Positions 34,413-43,194 of a DNA stretch of 64,000 bases are shown here, one piece after another (the first letter of the stretch is position 1; the number at the start of each line of letters is the position of its first letter). The position numbers and the translations under genes are program-made. This DNA comes from Natronobacterium texcoconense (GTDB lineage: Archaea; Halobacteriota; Halobacteria; Halobacteriales; Natrialbaceae), in the NCBI RefSeq assembly GCF_900104065.1, contig NZ_FNLC01000005.1, positions 124,001-188,000 of the forward strand, given 5' to 3'. The notes below the pieces were generated by a model that saw only the letters and a program-made list of their open reading frames with translations, made no database searches and had not been told where the DNA came from.

Positions 34413-35405
34413 TCACTCCTCGAACGGCAGTTCGGGTTCGTGGTCGACCGCTTCGATTGTGGCTTCAAGAACCGTCTCGACGTTCTCGTCGGTCTCGATG
34501 CTCATGGTGTAGTCGGCGTCCATCTCCTCGACGTCGCTGTTCCAGACCTCTTCGCGGTCGATTTTGTTCGCGACCGTGAGGACGGGTACCTCCTCGAACT
34601 GGGCGGCGATCGAATCCCGGAGCTCGAGCTGTGACTCGATCGGGTAGCCACACTCTCCGCTGGGGTCGACCATCACGAGCATACAGTCCGCGAGGTGTTC
34701 GATGGCGCTGACGGCCTGCGATTCGATCTCGTTTCGCTCCGCCGGCGGGCGGTCGAGCAACCCTGGCGTGTCGACGAGCTGGTAGCGGATGTGTTCGTGC
34801 TCGAAGTGACCGACACCGATTCCTCTCGTCGTGAACGGGTAGGAGGCCGTTTCGCCGCGGGCGCGGGTGACGCCGTTGACGAACGAGGATTTGCCGACGT
34901 TGGGGTAGCCGGCGACGACGATCGTCGGCTCCTCGGGATCGATCTCGGGCAGGTCCCGGAGGTCGTTGCGCGCCTCGTTGATGTACAACAGGTGATCGTC
35001 GACCTGTTCGACGATGTCCGCGAGGCGTGCAAAGGCCTGCTTGCGGTGCTTCCGGGCCGTATCGACGTCGGTCTTCCGGAGCCGCGGCTGGTACTCCTCG
35101 TGGATCTCGCGGGCCTTTCGGCTGGCCCACATCACCTCGGAGAGGCTCTGGCGCAGTTCGTCGACGTCCACGATCGCGTCCGCGAGTTCGTAGTAGAACG
35201 GGTGGACGTCGTCCTCGTACGCGAAGTCCGGCCACGCCGTGACGACGTTTTCCAGGTTGTCCGAGATGATGTTCGACGCCGTCTGGAGCATCGACTGCTG
35301 GGCCTCGAGGCCGCCCTGGGCTTTGCCGGCCCGCGCTGCCCGCGAAAACGCCTTGTCGATCAGCTCTTCCGACGTGGGCGTCGTCGGAAGGTCTTCGAAA
35401 ATCAT
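34413..35405 (-). CDS. NOG1/Obg-like GTPase
   Basis: A 330-residue GTPase of the NOG1 branch. N-terminal helical domain of about 155 residues (MIFEDLPTTPTSEELIDKAF), then the G domain: G1 AGYPNVGKSS, G2 ASYPFTTRGIGVGH, G3 DTPGLLDRPP, G4 NKID. NOG1 proteins act in large ribosomal subunit biogenesis, and archaeal members are half the length of eukaryotic ones, as here. The ATG chosen gives this standard archaeal N-terminus. The following small membrane protein gene starts one base after its stop. Confidence 0.92.
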   Translation of the reverse strand: MIFEDLPTTPTSEELIDKAFSRAARAGKAQGGLEAQQSMLQTASNIISDNLENVVTAWPDFAYEDDVHPFYYELADAIVDVDELRQSLSEVMWASRKAREIHEEYQPRLRKTDVDTARKHRKQAFARLADIVEQVDDHLLYINEARNDLRDLPEIDPEEPTIVVAGYPNVGKSSFVNGVTRARGETASYPFTTRGIGVGHFEHEHIRYQLVDTPGLLDRPPAERNEIESQAVSAIEHLADCMLVMVDPSGECGYPIESQLELRDSIAAQFEEVPVLTVANKIDREEVWNSDVEEMDADYTMSIETDENVETVLEATIEAVDHEPELPFEE

Positions 35406-35486
35406 AGCGTGAGCTAGAACGCGCGGTCTTATAAGGTCGTTCGTTACGCGGCGAGGGCTTATCTCCGCGGACCGTCTATTTCGTGT

Positions 35487-35894
35487 ATGACCAACTGGCG
35501 AGCCGTCCTCGTCGGCTTTCTCGTCGCGGCCGTTCTCGGCGTCGTCGGACTCGCGGTGCCGGGTATCGGCCAACTGGCCGCCGGCCTGATCGGTGGCTTC
35601 GTGGCCGGCTATCTCGCCGGCGGCGGCCTCGCACGCGGATTCTGGCACGGCCTCCTCGCTGGCGCGCTCGGTGGCATCCTCGGCGGACTGGTGATCGCGC
35701 TCTTCGTCGCCATCGCGGGCTGGGCGGCCGGTCCCGCAGGTGGTGCGCTCGGCGGTCTCGCGGGCCTGAGCATCCTCACTGTGGCAGTGCTCGTCGCGTT
35801 CGTGATGGCCCTCGAGAGCGCGATTGCGGGTGCCATCGGCGGGCTTCTCAATCCCGATCGGCCGGCCCGGTCGACGAGCCGAGACTACTACTGA
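35487..35894 (+). CDS. DUF5518-type glycine-rich membrane protein
   Basis: A 135-residue hydrophobic protein with four glycine-rich membrane helices (GLIGGFVAGYLAGGGLARGF, LLAGALGGILGGLVIALF) and a short polar C-terminus. The pattern matches the haloarchaeal DUF5518 family; function unknown. Glycine zippers suggest tight helix packing or oligomers. It is divergent from the GTPase gene. Confidence 0.75.
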   Translation: MTNWRAVLVGFLVAAVLGVVGLAVPGIGQLAAGLIGGFVAGYLAGGGLARGFWHGLLAGALGGILGGLVIALFVAIAGWAAGPAGGALGGLAGLSILTVAVLVAFVMALESAIAGAIGGLLNPDRPARSTSRDYY

Positions 35895-36107
35895 CACAGT
35901 GGCTCCGTGCCGTCCAGCCGGTGCCGGACACTGCAAGCGATTTCGTAACGACTCGAGCGAGTGTTTCGACGCACGACGTGATACGGCAGTATTCGACGGC
36001 GATCGACCGGATCGATCGGTTGCCGTCACTGGCAGGGTCTCGTTGCACCACGAGAAACGCCCCGAAAACGGCTCCACCCGTCACACAGTAGCCCAACTCG
36101 AGCACGG

Positions 36108-37400
36108 ATGAATCGTCGCCAGATCCTGCTGCTGGGGCTCGTCGTTCTCGGGGCCAGTTATCTGATCGCCGGCGGCGTCCTCGATCTGACGGACGAACCG
36201 GCCGAACCCGAGACGCTCGAACGCGACCAGCTCGTTCAGCCCGAGGAAAACGGGAGCTACGTCTGGCCCTACACCAGCCGCGACCGATCGGCCGAGGAGC
36301 GAACGCTCGCGATCAATCTCCTCGTTCACGGCGACGACGAGCGGGTCCAGCAGACGCTCGTCGATCAGGAAGAACTCGAGTGGGAAGAACTGGATCCCGA
36401 GGAAGAAGACGAGCCGGAAGTCTACGAGGACACCGAGGACGGGATTCAGTGGGACGACGCCCACGGCTCGACGCGGTACACCTACGTCGACGCCGGCCCA
36501 CACGACGAGGAAGTCGCCTGGATCGAGGAGAGCTATCAGCTCCATACGGGGACCTATCTCGGCAGTCGATACCACATCCGTGCGTACACGACGGAGTACG
36601 ACAACTGGACGGCGATTCAGGTCCACGAGGAGTACTTCGATTTCTTTCGCCTGCGACACTCGGTGACCGACATTCAGGACTCCCAGACCGCGCTCGAGGC
36701 GGAGTTCCTGGAGGAACCCTACGTCGACGAGGTGCGACGCGAGTATCACGGCACACACGGCGGGTGGAACGACGGCTGGCTCTCGGTCGTCGAACTGGCG
36801 GCGATCGTCCCAGTCCTCGCCGGGAGCGTCCTCGGGCTGCTCGGGTTGATCGGCGGCGAAACGACGCGCGGGGTCGTTCGGGGGACCCGGAACCTGCTCG
36901 GCTGGACGTACCGGAACATTCGCGGCTTCATCCTCGTCGGGACGCTCGCGGGACTGGTCGTCGGCGTTCGAAGCGCCGGTCTCGCCGTCGAAGCGGCGGT
37001 GCCGTGGATCACGCCACAGGCCTTCGTCGTCGTCCTCTATCCGGCGCTGGTGGTCGGCCTGCCGGTGACGGCGATCGTTCTCACCCAGCCGCTCGAGCGG
37101 GCGACCCGCTTTCTCCGGCTGCAACGCGTCGCGAGCTGGCTGGGCGGCCCGCTGGAACCCCAGGCCGCGTTCGCGTTCAGTATCGTCGGGCTCGGACTCG
37201 GATTCATCGTGGACTTCGTCGCGATCGGGATCACGACGCTCCCGCTCCAGTTGCTCGTCCACCGGCTCGGACTGATGGTCGCGCTCGGCCTGCTCGCGGC
37301 GGGAGCCGCCCGCAGCGACGCCGAAGGAGCCGTCGTCTTCGGAATCGGCCTGCTGGGATGGATCGTCGGCCTCGCGATGCCGCTTTTCGGGTATCTGTAG
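36108..37400 (+). CDS. multi-pass membrane protein with N-terminal extracytoplasmic domain
   Basis: A 430-residue protein. One helix at about 6-24, a very acidic extracytoplasmic domain to about residue 215 rich in Glu/Asp/Tyr/Trp (for example QPEENGSYVWPYTSRDRS), then six or seven membrane helices to the C-terminus. No enzyme motif is visible. It may be a haloarchaea-specific surface-sensing or envelope protein. An AT-rich stretch lacking clear signals covers 35895-36107. Confidence 0.75.
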   Translation: MNRRQILLLGLVVLGASYLIAGGVLDLTDEPAEPETLERDQLVQPEENGSYVWPYTSRDRSAEERTLAINLLVHGDDERVQQTLVDQEELEWEELDPEEEDEPEVYEDTEDGIQWDDAHGSTRYTYVDAGPHDEEVAWIEESYQLHTGTYLGSRYHIRAYTTEYDNWTAIQVHEEYFDFFRLRHSVTDIQDSQTALEAEFLEEPYVDEVRREYHGTHGGWNDGWLSVVELAAIVPVLAGSVLGLLGLIGGETTRGVVRGTRNLLGWTYRNIRGFILVGTLAGLVVGVRSAGLAVEAAVPWITPQAFVVVLYPALVVGLPVTAIVLTQPLERATRFLRLQRVASWLGGPLEPQAAFAFSIVGLGLGFIVDFVAIGITTLPLQLLVHRLGLMVALGLLAAGAARSDAEGAVVFGIGLLGWIVGLAMPLFGYL

Positions 37401-37495
37401 GGAATCCCGTCGGTTCGACCAAGAACAATCAAGCGCTCTACAAAAACTAATTCCCGGAAAAAGTGACTACGTCGGCTCCCCTCCGAGCGAACGAG

Positions 37496-38341
37496 ATGAC
37501 CGATCTCCCACCGTGTACTCGAGTCGAGAGCGGAGTCGACCTGTCCGTCGAAGCGTACGTAGAACGCATCGGCCTCGAACCGGAAACGATCGAAACGCCG
37601 AACCTGGAGACGCTCGAGCGGCTCCAACGGGCCCACGTCACGTCGGTGCCGTTCGAGAATCTGGACATCGTCGGCGGACTCGACGGTCGGTGGGAGACGC
37701 GACCGGTAACGCTCTCGATACCGCGTCTCTACGAGAAGATCGTCTCGTCGAACCGCGGCGGCTACTGTTTCGAACTCAACGGACTGTTCCACTGGTTGCT
37801 AGACGAACTCGGGTTCGAGGTCGACCGCGTCGCTGCACGAGTCGTCACCGAGAGTAACGCTTCGCCACCCGCGAACCACCACGCGAACGTGGTCCATCTG
37901 GATCGGCGGTACGTCGTCGACGTGGGAATGGGAACGCCGGTGATGCGCCGGCCGACGCCGCTCGACGGCTCCACCCGTACCGACGAGGCAGGCGTCGAAT
38001 GGCGCGTCACCGAGTGTGACTGGCCGAGCGAGACCCATCAGACGGCGTACTGTCCGTCACAGGCAGACGAGTGGACGACCCGGTACGTGTTCGACGACGA
38101 ACCGCGGGATCTGCGATACTTCGAGGCGACCAACGACTACCTCCAGCAGGCCCGAGAGTCCCCGTTCACGGGCGATCCGATCGTCTCGATCGCCACCGAC
38201 GACGGTCACCGGAAACTGACCGGCGAGACGTTACTCGAGACGATCCGGGGTGACGAACGCGAACAGCCGATCGCCGACGACGAGTGGCAGGCGACGTTGG
38301 CACGAGCGTTTGGCCTTCGACTCGACCGGGATTCGCCGTAA
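37496..38341 (+). CDS. arylamine N-acetyltransferase
   Basis: A 281-residue NAT-family enzyme that transfers acetyl from acetyl-CoA to arylamines or hydrazines through an acyl-cysteine. The Cys-His-Asp triad is visible: C91 in RGGYCFELN, H129 in NHHANVV, D142 in VVDVGMG, with family spacing. The N-terminal motif LQRAHVTSVPFENLDI is also typical. The ATG at 37496 is preferred; a GTG at 37463 would add 11 residues. Natural substrate in haloarchaea is unknown. Confidence 0.92.
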   Translation: MTDLPPCTRVESGVDLSVEAYVERIGLEPETIETPNLETLERLQRAHVTSVPFENLDIVGGLDGRWETRPVTLSIPRLYEKIVSSNRGGYCFELNGLFHWLLDELGFEVDRVAARVVTESNASPPANHHANVVHLDRRYVVDVGMGTPVMRRPTPLDGSTRTDEAGVEWRVTECDWPSETHQTAYCPSQADEWTTRYVFDDEPRDLRYFEATNDYLQQARESPFTGDPIVSIATDDGHRKLTGETLLETIRGDEREQPIADDEWQATLARAFGLRLDRDSP

Positions 38342-38359
38342 CCCTGCTCTCGGGCGAGG

Positions 38360-38506
38360 CTACCGGCGAGTTCGATCGAGCACCGTCAACTCCTCGTCGA
38401 CGGCCAGTTCGAGCGTCTCGTCGCCACACGACACCTCGAGTTCGGCCAGCCGATCGTCGATCTCGTCGGGACGCGTTCGGCGGTCCCCGGTAGTGGTGTA
38501 GCCATG
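38360..38506 (-). pseudogene. coding-like fragment without a start codon
   Basis: On the minus strand directly after the copper-storage-like gene, 48 codons reading HGYTTTGDRRTRPDEIDDRL and then LAELEVSCGDETLELAVDEE, ending with TAG, have strongly haloarchaeal codon use and acidic composition. No ATG, GTG or TTG starts this frame; the ATG just upstream (38507-38505) is in the wrong frame. It is either a decayed gene, a frameshifted short gene, or uses an unusual start. Confidence 0.35.
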
Positions 38507-38534
38507 GTGACGGAAAACGGGAATGTGGAACCGC

Positions 38535-38882
38535 TCAACTCGAGGCCATCTCCCGACAGCTCTCGGCACACTCCGGCAGGATCTCCGCACAGGCCTGGCA
38601 GTGCTCGTGGTCGTGCTGGGTACACTCGTCGGCACACTCCTCGCAGAGGTCGGCACAGAGTTCGCCCAGTTCCTGGTGGTAGCTCGAGTTGCGAGCCATG
38701 AACCGTGCGTGCAGTGCCGCGACGTCGGCCACGTCCCGACAGAGTCGGATACAGCGGGCCATCTCCTCGCCCTCACCCGCACAGGCGTCTGCACACCACT
38801 CACAGACCTGGGCCGCCTCGAGGCAGTTGTCGATACACTCCTGCATGTGGTCGTCCGCGTGATCGATCCGTTGGAGCGCCAT
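38535..38882 (-). CDS. four-helix-bundle copper-storage-like protein (Csp/DUF326)
   Basis: A 115-residue protein with 15 cysteines (C16, 20, 27, 30, 34, 44, 48, 76, 80, 83, 87, 95, 98, 105, 109), spaced three or four residues apart along predicted helices so that they face one side. This is the pattern of the Csp copper storage proteins, in which the Cys-lined core of a four-helix bundle binds many Cu(I) ions. Extra His residues occur at 90-94. No signal peptide, so it would store or buffer copper in the cytosol. No copper ATPase or regulator is adjacent. Confidence 0.88.
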   Translation of the reverse strand: MALQRIDHADDHMQECIDNCLEAAQVCEWCADACAGEGEEMARCIRLCRDVADVAALHARFMARNSSYHQELGELCADLCEECADECTQHDHEHCQACAEILPECAESCREMASS

Positions 38883-38977
38883 GCGGTCAACCCACGTCTA
38901 TCAGCGGTATCAACCCGGACCGGGCGACTGCAAGTCCGTCTCCGCGGTCGAAACGGCACACGCGATCGATACACGGA

Positions 38978-40384
38978 TCAGGAATCGAACTCGGGAACTG
39001 CTAGCGATACCACGAACGGATAGGACGACGACTCGGTGTCGTCACTAGGCCCCTCGAGGTCGCCGCCCCATTCGACCGACAGCGCGTCCTCGAATCGGTA
39101 GTGGCCGCCCTCGAACCCCCACTCGTCGCGAATCTCGTAGATCTCGCTCATCGAGTCGCCTGGCTCGAGGCGGGTGGTGATACCGATGTCGTTGACGCCG
39201 ATCGACGGCTCGCCGTCGCGCTCGCCGACGTGGACGTGACCGTCCTCCTCGTAGGTGTCGGTCCAGAGGATCGCGCGGCCGTCGTCGGTGCTCGCATCGC
39301 CGTCTTCGGTCACTGGATACGCGCCGACGACACCGAACGGTTCGGGTGCACCACTGAACAGTGAGATCGGTTCGTCGTCGGCCGAAACCTCGAGCGTGAA
39401 CGCCCGATCGTCCGAATCGACGTCGGTGATCTCGAGCGAGACCGGCACCGCGTCGTGGTCGACGCTCTCGAGGGCCGGTTCGTAGACGCCGTCGCCGATC
39501 CGGACGTAGGCGTCGTCCTCGAGAGCCACGTCGATCCCCTCGGGTCGTTCGTCGGTTCGGAGCGATCGTCGTTCCGCGGCGGCATGGAGCGCATCGGCGG
39601 CTGGGTCGGGATACGTCGCCACGTCGACGACGGGTCGGCCGTACCGTTGTTCGTCGGTCACCTCCGTGACCGAGACGGTGTAGGGTGGCCCCGGGTCCTC
39701 GTGGTCGAGTTCGAGTTCGACGTACCCTTCCGGTTCGGGTTCGTCGTCGCCGTCGCTCGGATAGACGACGTAATCGTACGTCTCGAGGAACTCCTCGAGG
39801 TGGTCGTCGAGGATCGTCGCCCGGTAGTCGTGGTCGCTCGCGCCGCCCTCGTTGGTCGAACCCCGGAACGGTTCGAGGACGGCGTTGACCGCCCGAATAG
39901 TCTCCCGGTTGTCGACGCCCATGACGCGAAGGGTGTCGTCCATCGCGGAGATCGTCCGATCGGAATCGACCTCGTCCTCGGAGACGTCGCGGCTCGAGAC
40001 GACGTACTCGGGCATCGAGTACGAAATTTCGTAGACCGTACCACCGCGCTCGACGTACTGGAGTCCGAACAGTCCCTCGAGGACGTCGTCGTCGGCCTCC
40101 TCGGTCTCGTAGGGGCCGTCGTCGATGGCTTCCTCGAGGGTCTCAGCGACTGGCTCCTCGAGATCCGCGAAGTCCGTGATCTGGCCCGAACTCGCTTCGT
40201 CGGCGAGCTGTTCGCTCATCGAGAGGACGTACGAGGGAAACGAGAGCGTCGCGTCGAACGTCGACGGGATCTCGTCCGTCTCGGACGGAGTAGGGTCGGT
40301 GCCGGGACTCGGATTGGAGGGATCGGCAATGCAGCCGGCGACTGCCGCGAAACCGGCTGTCGCGAGGACCGTTCGTCGGTGCAT
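38978..40384 (-). CDS. large haloarchaeal lipoprotein
   Basis: A 468-residue protein with a Tat-like lipoprotein signal: MHRRTVLATAG, hydrophobic core and lipobox VAGC with C18, then a Pro/Ser/Thr/Asp linker. The mature part is very acidic, with no recognised enzyme motif; repeated strand-like pieces (VSVTEVTDEQRYGRPVVDVA, SLEITDVDSDDRAFTLEVS) suggest beta-sandwich domains. It would be anchored on the outer face of the membrane by a diacylglyceryl-type lipid on the Cys. Monocistronic by appearance. Confidence 0.8.
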   Translation of the reverse strand: MHRRTVLATAGFAAVAGCIADPSNPSPGTDPTPSETDEIPSTFDATLSFPSYVLSMSEQLADEASSGQITDFADLEEPVAETLEEAIDDGPYETEEADDDVLEGLFGLQYVERGGTVYEISYSMPEYVVSSRDVSEDEVDSDRTISAMDDTLRVMGVDNRETIRAVNAVLEPFRGSTNEGGASDHDYRATILDDHLEEFLETYDYVVYPSDGDDEPEPEGYVELELDHEDPGPPYTVSVTEVTDEQRYGRPVVDVATYPDPAADALHAAAERRSLRTDERPEGIDVALEDDAYVRIGDGVYEPALESVDHDAVPVSLEITDVDSDDRAFTLEVSADDEPISLFSGAPEPFGVVGAYPVTEDGDASTDDGRAILWTDTYEEDGHVHVGERDGEPSIGVNDIGITTRLEPGDSMSEIYEIRDEWGFEGGHYRFEDALSVEWGGDLEGPSDDTESSSYPFVVSLAVPEFDS

Positions 40385-40484
40385 ACGCTTCTGTTCGAAA
40401 CCCTCGGTAATGTGTTTTGTGCGAACACGAAGTGATCGTGAAAATCGACTCGTCGACTCCCGACACTGGTTCCAGCAGTCCGTC

Positions 40485-40769
40485 TCAGCGACGCGCCTCG
40501 AGTTCCGCCTCGAGATCGTCCAGCTCCATGTCTTTCATCGAGAGCAGGACGAGCAGGTGATAGACGATATCGGCAGATTCGTAGGCGATTTCGTCGCGGT
40601 CGTCGTCTTTGGCCGCGAGCACCAGTTCCGTCGTCTCCTCGCCGAGTTTCTCCAGGACTGCGTTCTCGCCTTTCTCGTGGGTGAACAGCGAGGCAGTGTA
40701 GGAGTCCTCGGGCAGCGTTTCCTTGCGGTCCTCGATCACGGCGAACAGTTCTTCGAGTGTGTCCTCCAT
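40485..40769 (-). CDS. hisE: phosphoribosyl-ATP pyrophosphatase
   Basis: A 94-residue HisE (MazG-like all-alpha) enzyme for the second step of histidine synthesis, removing pyrophosphate from phosphoribosyl-ATP. Typical segments: LEELFAVIEDRKETLPEDSYTASL, KLGEETTELVLAAKDDD and ADIVYHLLVLL. Length fits monofunctional HisE. It abuts the DUF151 nuclease gene with no gap, so the pair is cotranscribed. No other his gene is in view. Confidence 0.93.
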   Translation of the reverse strand: MEDTLEELFAVIEDRKETLPEDSYTASLFTHEKGENAVLEKLGEETTELVLAAKDDDRDEIAYESADIVYHLLVLLSMKDMELDDLEAELEARR

Positions 40770-41237
40770 CTACATTTCACCGGCGACGTTGCGGATGTCT
40801 TGCAACTCGTCGAACTTTTCGCTGTCGTCTCGGCCGTCCTCGAAGACGTCCTCCGTGACTTCGATCGAGGCGTTGGTTCTGGCAGCGAGCGCGAGCGAGT
40901 CACTGGGCCGTGCGTCGACGATCGTCTCGCCGCGGGGCGTCTCGAGGTGCAGATCGGCGATGTAGGTGCCGCCCTGTCCGTCTTCGCGCTGTTCGATCTC
41001 ACTGACGACGACGCGGTCGATCCGACTGCCGAGTTCCTCCATCACGTCGAGCAGGAGGTCGTGGGTCAGCGGCCGTCCGATGTCCTCGGCCTCGAGGCCG
41101 CGGGCGATACTCGTCGCTTCGTCGAACCCGATGAAGATGGGGACGACGTCGTCTTCGTCTTCGACTGCGAGGACGACCACCGGAACCGGTCCCTGGGGGG
41201 TCCCCGCGACGCGTACCGCGTCGATCGATGCGTGCAT
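40770..41237 (-). CDS. DUF151 bifunctional nuclease-family protein
   Basis: A 155-residue protein of the DUF151/BFN family: PVVVLAVEDEDDVVPIFIG, RPLTHDLLLDVMEELG, and the closing RPSDSLALAARTNASIEV are the recognisable blocks. Plant members show nuclease activity, and thermophile members are uncharacterised. It directly precedes hisE, with the stop codon touching the hisE start. The ATG at 41237 begins the conserved N-terminus MHASIDAVRV. Confidence 0.88.
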   Translation of the reverse strand: MHASIDAVRVAGTPQGPVPVVVLAVEDEDDVVPIFIGFDEATSIARGLEAEDIGRPLTHDLLLDVMEELGSRIDRVVVSEIEQREDGQGGTYIADLHLETPRGETIVDARPSDSLALAARTNASIEVTEDVFEDGRDDSEKFDELQDIRNVAGEM

Positions 41238-41320
41238 GTCCCTATCGATGGGAGCAAGGGAGAAAAACGTGTTCGGTCGCGAATGCATGCACGAGGTCGA
41301 TCCAACCTTCCGCTCCGTCG

Positions 41321-41938
41321 TTACTGGGGGTTCTCGAGCGCAGGCACCGACGCCGCCTCGTTTGCGAAGAAGGCCAGGTCGTGGATGCGGCTGTCGGGCG
41401 TCAGTTCCGGGTGAAAAGAGGTGCCGACGACAGGCCCGTCGCGGACGGCGACCGGCCGGCCGTCCCAGGACGCCAGCACGTCGGCGTCGCCGACGGCGTC
41501 AATAGCTGGCGCGCGAATGAAGACCGCCGGATAGGGCTCCTCGAGACCGTCGACCTCGAGCGGTGCCTCGAAGCTGTCCTTCTGGCGGCCGAAGGCGTTG
41601 CGTTCGACTGTGACGTCGAGCAGGTCGAGTTCGTCGACGCGGTCATCGCCGGCGTCGCTCGACGCGACGATCAGACCGGCACAGGTGGCGAGCAGCGGTT
41701 TACCGGCCGTGACGTGCTCCTGTATCTCGGTGGCGATTCCTTCGCCGTGGATCAGCCGCGAGATGGTCGTCGACTCGCCGCCGGGCATCGCCAGCAGATC
41801 GCAGTCGGGGACGATGCCGGACTCGCGGATCTCGTGGACGGTAACCTCGCGGCCGTGGGCGCTCGCAGCGCGTTCGATCGCGTCGGCGTGTTCTTCGACG
41901 TCGCCCTGGACGGCGACGACGCCTGCCTCGAGAGTCAT
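41321..41938 (-). CDS. pdxT: pyridoxal 5'-phosphate synthase glutaminase subunit
   Basis: A 205-residue class I glutamine amidotransferase. VVAVQGDVEEHADAI at the start, GGESTT oxyanion strand, the nucleophile C86 in LLATCAGLI, and the His-Glu pair in GTSFHPELT. PdxT releases ammonia from glutamine for PdxS, which makes vitamin B6. The pdxS partner is not adjacent. The ATG at 41938 starts exactly at the family core. Confidence 0.93.
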   Translation of the reverse strand: MTLEAGVVAVQGDVEEHADAIERAASAHGREVTVHEIRESGIVPDCDLLAMPGGESTTISRLIHGEGIATEIQEHVTAGKPLLATCAGLIVASSDAGDDRVDELDLLDVTVERNAFGRQKDSFEAPLEVDGLEEPYPAVFIRAPAIDAVGDADVLASWDGRPVAVRDGPVVGTSFHPELTPDSRIHDLAFFANEAASVPALENPQ

Positions 41939-42032
41939 GACTGGCGATAGGGACGAACCGTTCAAAAAGGACGCGCATAGGATCGCTCACCGACGACTCG
42001 CGAGACTGGCCAGTAGTGGCTCGAAGCAGCCG

Positions 42033-42118
42033 CTATAGTAACAACTGCAACTATTTACACACTGATCGCACAGCTGTCGTGCGATCAGGTGTGCATTGAC
42101 TTGCAGTGGCTACTATAG
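42033..42118. repeat. 86-bp palindromic element, copy 2
   Basis: Same 86 bases as the copy at 11677-11762 apart from three substitutions (positions 8, 22 and 39 of the element), bounded by CTATAG on both sides and able to form a long imperfect hairpin. It lies 32 bases downstream of the secG stop, in the same orientation as copy 1, which also follows a minus-strand gene. No target-site duplication can be fixed because the flanks differ. Confidence 0.85.
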
Positions 42119-42150
42119 AAGACGGTGTCCGAAGAAAGACGGTGCGGCGT

Positions 42151-42312
42151 CTACGAGACGAACGTCAGCAGCTGAACGAGCACGCCCAGCATGACGCCGC
42201 TCGCGATGACCGTCTTCGGGTTGATGAGAATCGCGTTCGAGTCCTCCGCGTCGAAGTACCGGACGAGCCCGGCACTGGACATCAATCCGCCAGTGTTCTG
42301 TCCTCTGTCCAT
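42151..42312 (-). CDS. secG: Sec61-beta / SecG preprotein translocase subunit
   Basis: A 53-residue protein, [20 protein letters not shown] followed by [12 protein letters not shown] and one C-terminal membrane helix (about 36-52). The [12 protein letters not shown](D/E)E block and the single C-terminal helix are hallmarks of archaeal Sec61-beta, which sits beside SecY/SecE in the translocon. Too short to stand out by length alone but unambiguous in sequence. The 86-bp repeat follows it. Confidence 0.92.
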   Translation of the reverse strand: MDRGQNTGGLMSSAGLVRYFDAEDSNAILINPKTVIASGVMLGVLVQLLTFVS

Positions 42313-42374
42313 ACGCGTCCATACGGAGCGGCGAAACTAAACCTTTCGACCCAGCCGTATCGCCTCTCGAGTTC

Positions 42375-43019
42375 TCACTCGTCGGTCACGTCGGCGATCC
42401 GGGTCGTTCCGGTCGCTCGCGAGATGTGGACGTTGAACGCCCGGTCGTCAGTCTCCGCGCGAACGATCCAGTACCCGCCCATCTCGTGTGGGTCGTCTGC
42501 AAGGTGCAACTGGTCGGCGTCGACCCCGTCGGCTGCCTCGAGCGCGTCCCGGGCGGCGTCGATCGCAGTGGTGGCGTCGTCGACCGATTCCTCGTCGGCG
42601 TCTGCCCGCGTGACCAGAACCGAACAGTCCGCGTTTCGCATCACGTGTTCGGCGACGCTGCCCAGCAGGAGTCGATCCACCCCGCGACGGCCGTGCGTCC
42701 CCATCACGATGACGTCGATGCCCTCGTCCTCGGCGTACGCGCGGATCGCGTCGCGTGGATCACCGTCGACGACAGCCGTCGTGACCTCGAGGTCGTCGGG
42801 TGCGCGTTCGGCGACGCCGTCGACGAGTGCCTGGCCGTGGTCGCGAACCGACTCGACGACCTGGCTCCCCGAGAGGTCCCAGGGCGTTCGATCGTCGACG
42901 TCGGCCGCGAACAGTACGTGCAACGTCGCGTCGAACCGGTCGGCGATTTCGACCGCCTGTTCGACTGCGCGTGCTGCGGGTTCGCTGCCGTCGGTGGGTA
43001 CCAGAACGTTGCGGTACAT
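42375..43019 (-). CDS. universal stress protein with C-terminal extension
   Basis: A 214-residue protein. Residues 1-140 are a UspA domain (MYRNVLVPTDGSEPA, then the ATP-binding pattern GTHGRRGVDRLLLGSVAEHV). About 70 further residues contain ATTAIDAARDALEAADGV, MGGYWIVRAETDDRAFNVHIS and a final acidic tail, an added domain seen in some haloarchaeal stress proteins. Probably a cytosolic ATP- or nucleotide-sensing protein. The ATG at 43019 starts the domain directly. Confidence 0.9.
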   Translation of the reverse strand: MYRNVLVPTDGSEPAARAVEQAVEIADRFDATLHVLFAADVDDRTPWDLSGSQVVESVRDHGQALVDGVAERAPDDLEVTTAVVDGDPRDAIRAYAEDEGIDVIVMGTHGRRGVDRLLLGSVAEHVMRNADCSVLVTRADADEESVDDATTAIDAARDALEAADGVDADQLHLADDPHEMGGYWIVRAETDDRAFNVHISRATGTTRIADVTDE

Positions 43020-43194
43020 ACTCGTACGTTCGGGAGACGCCCCATAAGTCACCACGGCAAATATTCAGTCACTTGGAACGTCCCGCAACCGGCCACTACT
43101 GGACGATCTCTCACCTGACTTGGTGGTCACGATCACAATTGCGTCCAACTGGGAAACCCTTATGCGCGGCCGGTAGCAACCTAGTAATGACCAC

